NCBI GenBank assembly: GCA_011053085.1
Contig: DSBE01000133.1
Span: 1 to 5,587 of the forward strand
DNA length: 5,587 nt
From: Chloroflexota bacterium
Lineage (GTDB): Bacteria > Chloroflexota > Anaerolineae > Anaerolineales > Anaerolineaceae
Direction: 5' to 3'
Numbering within the stretch: the stretch's first letter is position 1; each line of letters starts with the position of its first letter. The notes beneath the pieces are model-generated. The model searched no databases. It was not told where the DNA came from and saw only the letters and a program-made list of their open reading frames with translations. Of the stretch, positions 1-5,267 are shown one piece after another. The translations under genes were made by a program, and so were the position numbers.

Positions 1-413
1 AGGTCATCCCCGGGTACGGGCATGGCGTGCTGCGCCACACCGACCCGCGTTTTATCGCTCAGGTGAATTTTGCCGAAGAATACCTGCCCGATGACCCCAT
101 TTTCCAGCTGGCAAAGCAGGTCTACCGCGTGGTCCCGCGTGTACTGGGCGCCACCGGCAAAGTTAAGAACCCCTACCCCAACATTGACGCCATCAGCGGC
201 ACCTTGCAGCACCACTTCGGCATCACCCAGGGGGAGTTTTACACCGTACTGTTCGGCATCAGCCGCCTGATGGGCCTGTGTGCGCACGGGGTGTGGGCGC
301 GTGCGTTGGGACTGGCGATCGAGCGCCCGCGCGCATTGACGACTGCCCTGATCGAAGAAATGGTCACGCCCTTCCAGGTGCCGGTGGCGGTACATTACCA
401 GTTCTTTGAATGA
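1..413 (+). CDS. gltA: Citrate synthase, mitochondrial-type (type I), C-terminal part
   Basis: Partial gene; its 5' part lies left of the window and the frame is open from position 3. Citrate synthase condenses acetyl-CoA with oxaloacetate to give citrate, the entry step of the TCA cycle, in the cytoplasm. The first residues visible are VIPGYGHGVLRHTDPRF, the active-site block of the family; the His of GYGH (bases 21-23) corresponds to pig His320 and the Arg of TDPR to Arg329. The catalytic Asp (pig Asp375) is in PNIDAISG, bases 186-188; the usual DAHSG reads DAISG here. Later come YTVLFGISRLMG and IERPRA, matching the substrate-binding Arg401 and Arg421 regions. The whole stretch follows the eukaryotic mitochondrial enzyme more closely than the E. 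coli hexameric type. It ends with TGA at 411-413 after a short tail. All visible catalytic residues are present, so the gene looks functional. The symbol is the usual bacterial one; citZ or cit would be equally possible. Confidence 0.94.
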   Translation, partial: VIPGYGHGVLRHTDPRFIAQVNFAEEYLPDDPIFQLAKQVYRVVPRVLGATGKVKNPYPNIDAISGTLQHHFGITQGEFYTVLFGISRLMGLCAHGVWARALGLAIERPRALTTALIEEMVTPFQVPVAVHYQFFE

Positions 414-430
414 TGCGCGGCATGGAAATT

Positions 431-447
431 GCTTGTTTTGAGCAAGC
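431..447. promoter_or_regulatory. Inverted repeat overlapping a -35 element (possible operator)
   Basis: GCTTG (431-435) and CAAGC (443-447) form a perfect 5-base inverted repeat around seven bases, 17 bases after the citrate synthase stop. It overlaps the TTGAGC proposed as the -35 element of the next gene. It could be a repressor operator, or a short stem at the end of the citrate synthase transcript. No run of T follows, so it is a poor Rho-independent terminator. Seen directly as a repeat; the role is inferred. Confidence 0.3.
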
Positions 448-466
448 GGGAGAGCAGTGGTATCAT
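438..466 (+). promoter_or_regulatory. Candidate sigma-70-type promoter of the DUF4914 gene
   Basis: TTGAGC at 438-443 (4 of 6 to consensus) and TATCAT at 461-466 (5 of 6) are separated by exactly 17 bases. The -10 is preceded by TGG at 458-460, an extended -10 motif. Transcription would begin near 473 and leave a leader of about 97 bases before the ATG at 570. This suggests that the DUF4914 gene has its own promoter despite lying 156 bases behind citrate synthase in the same direction. Confidence 0.45.
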
Positions 467-474
467 TAATTGAA

Positions 475-504
475 GCGATGCCATCCGGCAAAGCGCAACT
501 TTTT
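475..504 (+). terminator. Weak hairpin with T-run; possible terminator or attenuator
   Basis: GCG (475-477) pairs with CGC (494-496) and TGCC (479-482) with GGCA (487-490) around an ATCC loop, with a small asymmetric interior loop. A run of five T (500-504) follows three bases later. It may end the citrate synthase transcript. It lies just downstream of the proposed start of transcription for the next gene, so it could instead act as a leader attenuator. The stem is short and interrupted, hence the low confidence. Confidence 0.25.
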
Positions 505-525
505 GAAGAATAATGGTAACAACGG

Positions 526-542
526 ATGCCCTCACCGGGCAT
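526..542 (+). other. Leader hairpin upstream of the DUF4914 gene
   Basis: ATGCCC (526-531) and GGGCAT (537-542) form a perfect 6-base-pair stem with a five-base loop. The stem ends 27 bases before the ATG at 570, inside the proposed 5' leader, and is followed by TTATAC rather than a clean T-run. It could influence translation or messenger stability, or be the tail of a weak terminator. Confidence 0.3.
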
Positions 543-569
543 TTATACAATGAGATGATAGGTGAATGA

Positions 570-2444
570 ATGGTAACTGACTGGAAAATTTTCAACCCTC
601 CCGCTGAACTGGCCGAGATTCTGGCTGCCAACGGCAATGTTACCCTGGCAGGCTCCACTGCCGAGTTGGTAGACCTGGCCTGCGGCGGCACAACCAGCAA
701 CGAATTTGAGGTCAGCTATCAACTGACTGGCTATGGCCGGGTGGTGGAGGCGGTGGTGGTACGCGCCCGCAACGGCGTATGCGTCAACTACACCGCGCCC
801 TACATGCGCCGGCGCGATCCCGATGCCATGTTAATCGGCGACGACCTGCCCACCGACCAGCCCACCTTCCAGCAGGTGTTTGATAAACCCTTTGCCGACC
901 TGCGCCAGCGAACTTTTGAATGGCTGAAAACAGAGCCGCTTGCCATGTATGCCTACCGCACCGGCAGCGGCGGGCTGGGGCATGACGCGCTGGTGGTAGC
1001 ACCCGCCAATGCCGGTTTCTTCGCCTTCGGGCTGGCTTTGCTGCAGGGCATCCTCTCTCTGGAAGAGATTCCCGCTGATTTTGCCCCGGCTTCGGTTATC
1101 TATGTCGCGCCTACCTTCCGCTATACGGACCTCGACGGCAAACAGGTGGTGGTGCACAACCGCCGTGAACACCTTCACGAAGTCTTTTCCTACAACCTCT
1201 ACCCCGGCCCTTCGGCGAAAAAAGCCGTGTATGGCATCCTGCTGCACCAGGGCGAACAGGAAGGCTGGGTCACCAACCACTGTTCGGCGGTGCGCGTGGT
1301 CACCCCTTACGAGAACTCAATCACCATCATGCATGAGGGCGCGAGCGGCGCGGGAAAAAGCGAAATGCTCGAACACGCCCACCGCGAAGATGACGGCCGG
1401 CTGCTGTATGGCGAGAACGTCATCACCGGCGAACAGCGCCATGTCGAATTGCCGCGTACCTGCGACCTGTTCCCGGTGGCGGATGATATGGCCATGTGCC
1501 ATCCCTCGCTGCAAAACAACGGCAAGATCACCATCCTTGACGCTGAAAATGCCTGGTTTGTGCGCACCAATCACATCACCCGCTACGGCACCGACCTCCT
1601 GCTGGAGCGTCTGACCGCCAACCCGCCGGAACCGCTGTTGTTCCTCAACATCAATGCCGCGCCAGGCGGTTTTGCCATGATCTGGGACCATGTGCTGGAC
1701 GCCCCCGGCAAGCCCTGTCCCAACCCGCGCGTGACTATCCCGCGCGCCATCATCCGCAATGTGGTGGATGAACCTGTCGAGATCGACTTCCGTTCGTTCG
1801 GCATCCGCACCCCGCTGTGCACCAGTGAAAACCCCAGCTACGGCATCATCGGTTTTCTGCACCTGCTGCCGCCGGCGCTGGCGTGGCTGTGGCGGCTGGC
1901 AAGCCCGCGCGGCTACGACAACCCCTCCATCCTGGAGACCAAAGGGCTGGCTTCGGAGGGCGTGGGTTCCTACTGGCCATTTGCCACCGGCAAACGCACC
2001 CGTCAGGCAAACCTGCTGCTGGAGCAATTCCTCAACGCGCCGCGCACCCGCTACACCCTGATCCCCAACCAGAACGTGGGCGCCTGGCATGTCGGTTTCA
2101 TGCCGCAATGGCTGGTGCGTGAAGTGCTTGCCCGGCGCGGCACCGCCAAATACGACCCCGCCAACTTGCGCGAGGCGCGCTGCTCGCTGCTGGGCATGAT
2201 CCCGCACCAGATGGTGGTGGAAGGCCGCCAGATCTCGCGCTGGTTCTTCCAGGTGGAAACCCAGCCAGAGGTGGGCATCGAAGCCTATGACCAGGGCGCC
2301 GAGATCCTCTATCATTTCTTCCAGACCGTGCTGGCGGATTTCCTCGCCGATGACCTCGACCCGCTGGGACGGCAGATCATCGAGTGCGCCATGGACCATG
2401 GCAGCGTGTACGATTACGAAAACTTGATCCCCGGCATCTATTAA
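570..2444 (+). CDS. DUF4914 family protein; PEPCK/HPr kinase-like ATP-binding core
   Basis: A 624-residue soluble protein of no established function, recognised as the DUF4914 type. The ATG at 570 follows AGGTGA (560-565) at close spacing. There is no signal peptide or clear membrane segment. The centre resembles the core of PEP carboxykinase. Tyr211-x-Gly213 leads into Lys217-Lys218-Ala-Val-Tyr-Gly, then His237-Cys-Ser-Ala, then the P-loop GASGAGKSE at 257-265. Lys218 to His237 is 19 residues, the same as between Mn ligands Lys213 and His232 in E. coli PEPCK. GKSE is the HPr kinase form of the P-loop. The second Asp motif is ambiguous: RLLYGEN (277-283) fits by spacing and VADD (303-306) by sequence. 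A strand LFLNINA (357-363) and Arg387/Arg392 follow. It is probably a nucleotide-dependent kinase or carboxykinase-like enzyme; the substrate is unknown. It has its own apparent promoter and follows citrate synthase. The coding call and family are firm; the superfamily placement is my inference from motifs. Confidence 0.9.
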   Translation: MVTDWKIFNPPAELAEILAANGNVTLAGSTAELVDLACGGTTSNEFEVSYQLTGYGRVVEAVVVRARNGVCVNYTAPYMRRRDPDAMLIGDDLPTDQPTFQQVFDKPFADLRQRTFEWLKTEPLAMYAYRTGSGGLGHDALVVAPANAGFFAFGLALLQGILSLEEIPADFAPASVIYVAPTFRYTDLDGKQVVVHNRREHLHEVFSYNLYPGPSAKKAVYGILLHQGEQEGWVTNHCSAVRVVTPYENSITIMHEGASGAGKSEMLEHAHREDDGRLLYGENVITGEQRHVELPRTCDLFPVADDMAMCHPSLQNNGKITILDAENAWFVRTNHITRYGTDLLLERLTANPPEPLLFLNINAAPGGFAMIWDHVLDAPGKPCPNPRVTIPRAIIRNVVDEPVEIDFRSFGIRTPLCTSENPSYGIIGFLHLLPPALAWLWRLASPRGYDNPSILETKGLASEGVGSYWPFATGKRTRQANLLLEQFLNAPRTRYTLIPNQNVGAWHVGFMPQWLVREVLARRGTAKYDPANLREARCSLLGMIPHQMVVEGRQISRWFFQVETQPEVGIEAYDQGAEILYHFFQTVLADFLADDLDPLGRQIIECAMDHGSVYDYENLIPGIY

Positions 2445-2449
2445 TGCGG

Positions 2450-2455
2450 TATCAT
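2450..2455 (+). promoter_or_regulatory. Possible -10 element of the VOC gene
   Basis: TATCAT preceded by CGG lies five bases after the DUF4914 stop codon, 5 of 6 to consensus and nearly the same as the -10 proposed at 461-466. The only -35-like sequence, TTGATC at 2424-2429, is 20 bases upstream, longer than the usual 16-18. Treat it as a weak candidate; read-through from the DUF4914 gene is equally possible across this 42-base gap. Confidence 0.22.
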
Positions 2456-2486
2456 TTGGGTATCCATTAGTCCTAAGGAGCTACCC

Positions 2487-2903
2487 ATGGCAATCGAAAT
2501 CACCGGCATGGCGCCGCTGCTGCAGGTCTATGACATCGGTGTTTCGTTGCAGTTCTATTGTGATATCCTCGGTTTCCGTCTGGTCGAGCCTGCTGAATGG
2601 TCGGGCGAATACCTCGATTGGGCGCTGCTCGAATGGCAGGGCGTGCAGTTAATGCTCAACACCATCTACGAACGCGAATTGCGCCCGCCCCAGCCCGACG
2701 AAACCCGCAGCCGCCTGCATGATGACGTGTGTTTGTTCTTCGGCTGCCCCGATGTGGACGGCGCCTACCGCCACCTGCGGCAGCAAGGCGTGACGCTGGA
2801 CCCGCCGCACAATGCTGCTTACGGCATGCGCCAGATGTATTTGCATGACCCGGATGGCTACAATCTCTGCTTCCAGTGGCCGGTGGCGGAAAGCGGTGAC
2901 TAA
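2487..2903 (+). CDS. VOC family (glyoxalase/bleomycin-resistance fold) protein
   Basis: A 138-residue cytoplasmic protein with the two beta-alpha-beta-beta-beta repeats of the vicinal oxygen chelate superfamily, at the usual length. Repeat 1 starts MAPLLQVYDIGVSLQFYCDILGFRL (residues 8-32, quoted as its family pattern V-x-D...FY...LGF); repeat 2 includes PDVDGAYRHLRQQGV (88-102) and ends at LHDPDGYNLCFQ (119-130). The ATG at 2487 is fixed by TAAGGAG (2474-2480), six bases upstream. VOC enzymes normally bind a metal through a His in the first strand, a His in the third repeat unit and a Glu after DPDG. Here these places appear to be Ala9, Cys82 or Asp80, and Cys128, so it may not be a metalloenzyme. 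It could be a small-molecule binding or resistance protein. Substrate unknown. It lies between DUF4914 and a glycosyltransferase with gaps of 42 and 62 bases; no functional link is evident. Confidence 0.9.
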   Translation: MAIEITGMAPLLQVYDIGVSLQFYCDILGFRLVEPAEWSGEYLDWALLEWQGVQLMLNTIYERELRPPQPDETRSRLHDDVCLFFGCPDVDGAYRHLRQQGVTLDPPHNAAYGMRQMYLHDPDGYNLCFQWPVAESGD

Positions 2904-2920
2904 CATAAGGCAGCAGCAGG

Positions 2921-2926
2921 TATAAT
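2921..2926 (+). promoter_or_regulatory. Candidate -10 element of the glycosyltransferase gene
   Basis: A perfect TATAAT stands 18 bases after the VOC stop codon and 39 bases before the glycosyltransferase ATG, in a short AT-rich stretch of an otherwise GC-rich region. The best -35 match is GTGACT at 2896-2901 with a 19-base spacer, so the -35 is weak. It suggests that the glycosyltransferase can be transcribed separately from the genes upstream. Confidence 0.4.
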
Positions 2927-2965
2927 ACAATATATCGAAAGAAACCTGCCTTAGGAGATTTACCC

Positions 2966-4159
2966 ATGAAAGTCGGTGTGCTCTATTACCGCTGGGATTA
3001 CTATCCCTACACCCGCACCATCCTGCACCAGGTGCCGGGGGTGACCTACCTTCCGGTGCATGATTTCTACAGCACCCTTAACCGCGTTGTTCAAAAAGTC
3101 AACCGCAGCGCCGGCAGGACGCTCTTCCCGCACTTTGACCTCAACAACCAGTTCCAGGATTTCGGGTTGAATGGCGTTGACCTGCTGCACTTCTTCAACG
3201 GCATCAGTTACGGCAAAACACCCTGGGTGAGCAATTTTGAAACCATGCTGCCGCGCCTCAGCGGGCTGCTGGCGCAGTATAACCAGCGCCTGGATGAACT
3301 GCGCCCCGACCGGCGCGCACAGTGCGCCCTGGACGCCCTCAGCAGTGATGCCTGCAAGCAACTGGTGGCGCTATCCGGGTGCACCCGCAGCATCCAGCTC
3401 GACCTGTTGCAGCGCCTGCCGTTCGATACACAGGCCATCCAACGAAAATTGACCGTCCTGCACCCGCCGCAAGAAAAGATGATCGCGGACTATGACGAGA
3501 AGGGGCTGGATCTCGCCGGGCCTATCCGCTTCATTTTGGTGGGGGCGGGCTTTTTCCGCAAAGGCGGACGCGAGATCCTGCGCGTGTTCGAGCACCTCGT
3601 GCGCCAGCAGCACTACCCGATCGAACTGGTCATCGTAAGTTCGCTGCGTATGGATCACTACGCCGCCCACGAAACTGAAGCAGATGTCGCCTGGGCGCAA
3701 GAAACCATCGCTGCCAATCGTGACTGGATCACCCATCATCCTTCTCTGCCCAACGACCAGGTGCTGGCATTGATGCGCAGCGCACATGTCGGGCTGCTGC
3801 CAACCTATGCCGACACATATGGCTATTCTGTGCTGGAATGTCAGGCGCAGGGCACGCCGGTGATCAGCACCAACGTGCGTGCCCTGCCAGAGCTGAACAA
3901 TGAACAGGCCGGTTGGCTGATCGAGGTGCCGCGTGATGACCTGGGCGAGGGCCTGTATGCCACCCCTGAACAGCGTGCCTTACTCAGCGCCGCTATCGAA
4001 GCCGGGCTGGAGCGGGCGCTGCATGAGATCTTTGCCGACCGCGCCAGCCTGCGCCGCAAAGGCATTGCCGCGCTGGCGCGCATCCAACAACAACATGACC
4101 CGGCACGCTATAAACAGCGATTGGGGGAGATCTACGCACAGGCCTTGAAGACCGTTTAG
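2966..4159 (+). CDS. Glycosyltransferase, GT4-like (GT-B fold)
   Basis: A 397-residue cytoplasmic or membrane-associated enzyme that would move a sugar from a nucleotide-sugar donor to a glycan or lipid acceptor. The start ATG follows AGGAG (2953-2957) with eight bases between. The N-terminal Rossmann half begins MKVGVLYYRWDYYPYTRT and includes HFFNGISYGKTPWVSNFE near residues 75-92, as in GT-B acceptor domains. The C-terminal half opens with RFILVGAGFFRKGGREI; Arg198 and Lys199 match the GRxxxxKG donor-phosphate site. At 283-291 it has D-TYGYSVL-E, then CQAQGTPVISTNVRALPEL, the GT4 E-x7-E block with Asp for the first Glu. No membrane helix is seen. It converges with a polysaccharide pyruvyl transferase gene 22 bases away, so a role in cell-surface polysaccharide or glycolipid synthesis is likely. 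The sugar and acceptor cannot be told. Confidence 0.92.
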   Translation: MKVGVLYYRWDYYPYTRTILHQVPGVTYLPVHDFYSTLNRVVQKVNRSAGRTLFPHFDLNNQFQDFGLNGVDLLHFFNGISYGKTPWVSNFETMLPRLSGLLAQYNQRLDELRPDRRAQCALDALSSDACKQLVALSGCTRSIQLDLLQRLPFDTQAIQRKLTVLHPPQEKMIADYDEKGLDLAGPIRFILVGAGFFRKGGREILRVFEHLVRQQHYPIELVIVSSLRMDHYAAHETEADVAWAQETIAANRDWITHHPSLPNDQVLALMRSAHVGLLPTYADTYGYSVLECQAQGTPVISTNVRALPELNNEQAGWLIEVPRDDLGEGLYATPEQRALLSAAIEAGLERALHEIFADRASLRRKGIAALARIQQQHDPARYKQRLGEIYAQALKTV

Positions 4160-4181
4160 GGCTGCTGAGAAAAGGATCCCA

Positions 4182-5015
4182 TTAACGCAAAATATCAGCC
4201 TTCAATTGCCGAAAACCGGCGTCTAGTGCATCGCACACCGCTGCTACTTTTTGGGAAGAAGGTGCAGATGCCTTGTTGGCAAGCGCGACCAATGACAGGT
4301 TGTTTTCCAGCAGACAGCAGTCTGGTTTCAGGCCGATGGCAGAATAATAATCGGCATATTTATACTGGCGGCTGCGATATAACGCCTGTGTTGCCAGCCA
4401 CGCCGCAGGAATTCCAAGCGCATGCGCAAAAACGACGCCATGCAAAGAAGAGGAAAGAAGCACCTCGCACTGATCAATGAGCCGCATCACCGCCATCGGG
4501 TTCTGCTGGATGTCAATCAATAAGGTTTCATCATCCAACCGCTGCGGCAGAAAGGCAGAAAATTCCACCCTTGCCTTGTCTGAATAATGCAGGATGACAC
4601 CCCGTCGATAGCGTTTGGCAGAGCGCTGCGTTAAATACTTTCCCATCAATAAACCCGGATCACCAAGCGGGGTATTGACAGGCGCCTGGATTCGATCACG
4701 CGTCAGCGCTCCGCGGCAGGCAAGCACTTTTGCCCGGCGCATGGGGGTGTCTGGCCCCTCTTGGAGAAAACCAGTACCGAGAATATAGCCAGGGTAGTTG
4801 ACATCCAACCGCTGCAGCAAACTGCCGCACACGATCACCTCGGTGTCTTCGGGAGATGCCAGCAAAGGCGAAAATCCATATTTTTTCAATAAGAACGGAG
4901 TTACCAGATCGCCGGCGTTCACCTCGCTGTTAAACCAGAAGGTCTGAATGCTGTTCTGGCGAAGCCAGCCGATTGCCTGGTTCACTTTCTGTTTGACACG
5001 CTTGATGATCGTCAT
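4182..5015 (-). CDS. Polysaccharide pyruvyl transferase family protein
   Basis: With the start chosen here the protein has 277 residues. The family (CsaB/WcaK-like, PF04230 type) adds ketal pyruvate from PEP to sugars of surface polysaccharides, though many members have unknown acceptors. Family marks in order are TFWFNSEVNAGD (about 25-36, the N-terminal N-x-GD motif), ILGTGF (78-83), CRGALTRDR (100-108), GDPGLLM (118-124) and SSSLHGVVFAHALGIP (188-203), the signature near the C-terminal end. The frame stays open upstream to a TTG at 5159 (325 residues), with ATG at 5117 and 5069. None has a Shine-Dalgarno, and the extra residues resemble no part of the family, so I prefer the ATG at 5015, which has a weak AGGA ten bases ahead. 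It is convergent with the glycosyltransferase and probably belongs to the same surface-glycan region. Confidence 0.87.
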   Translation of the reverse strand: MTIIKRVKQKVNQAIGWLRQNSIQTFWFNSEVNAGDLVTPFLLKKYGFSPLLASPEDTEVIVCGSLLQRLDVNYPGYILGTGFLQEGPDTPMRRAKVLACRGALTRDRIQAPVNTPLGDPGLLMGKYLTQRSAKRYRRGVILHYSDKARVEFSAFLPQRLDDETLLIDIQQNPMAVMRLIDQCEVLLSSSLHGVVFAHALGIPAAWLATQALYRSRQYKYADYYSAIGLKPDCCLLENNLSLVALANKASAPSSQKVAAVCDALDAGFRQLKADILR

Positions 5016-5209
5016 TGGGTCAACATCCTGAAAACGTCCCCTGATTTGGAAAACATGGTGCCATTCCATTGTACCACGCGGGACCAGCGAGCCCGGCAAA
5101 GATGATCGTGCGAGCATAATCCGGCCGACTTTGCAGCACGCTTGGGGGCTATCTATCAAAAAGCGCTGGAATGAGCCCCCCCAATTTATATACCACGCTC
5201 ACTTTCAAA

Positions 5210-5240
5210 ATTATTAAAAAATTACGTTACAGCCTGTCAT
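5210..5240 (-). promoter_or_regulatory. Candidate promoter of the pyruvyl transferase family gene
   Basis: Read on the minus strand, ATGACA (complement of 5235-5240, 5 of 6 to the -35 consensus) and AATAAT (complement of 5210-5215, 5 of 6 to the -10) are 19 bases apart. They lie in the AT-rich gap between the two leftward genes. Transcription would start near 5202, leaving a leader of about 190 bases if translation begins at 5015. A second AT element, TATAAA within GGTATATAAATT just downstream, is an alternative -10 without a good -35. Confidence 0.3.
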
Positions 5241-5244
5241 ACTG

Positions 5245-5267
5245 AAAAAAGCCATCGATGTACAGCT
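5245..5267 (-). terminator. Possible Rho-independent terminator of the right-edge gene
   Basis: On the minus strand AGCTGT (5267-5262) can pair with ATGGCT (5255-5250) around a six-base loop, with two G-T wobbles, directly followed by five to six T. The stem overlaps the TAG stop of the right-edge gene. The T-run and position are good and the stem is weak. If real, it isolates the pyruvyl transferase family gene as a separate transcription unit. Confidence 0.35.

Noticed and set aside
1009..1614. Plus-strand open frame of 201 codons inside the DUF4914 gene in another frame
   Set aside because: The translation is rich in Arg, Ser, Ala and Pro, typical of a shifted GC-rich frame, and it overlaps the P-loop coding region completely.
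1317..2399. Long minus-strand open frame of 360 codons opposite the DUF4914 gene
   Set aside because: It mirrors a strongly supported plus-strand gene in GC-rich sequence, its His/Gln/Gly-rich translation resembles no family, and no ribosome binding site precedes it.
570..2444. Calling the DUF4914 protein a true PEP carboxykinase (pckA)
   Set aside because: Overall similarity to known PEPCKs is too low, the P-loop ends in Ser-Glu rather than Thr-Thr, and the second Asp motif is uncertain. Only a superfamily relation is supported.
4160..4230. Bidirectional terminator between the convergent genes
   Set aside because: Only GGATCC, a long-loop GGCTG/CAGCC pair and a GCCG/CGGC stem within the coding end were found, none followed by a proper T-run on either strand.
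4226..4480. Plus-strand open frame of 84 codons opposite the pyruvyl transferase family gene
   Set aside because: It lies within the coding region for the SSSLHG signature of the minus-strand gene, and its peptide shows no domain or leader.
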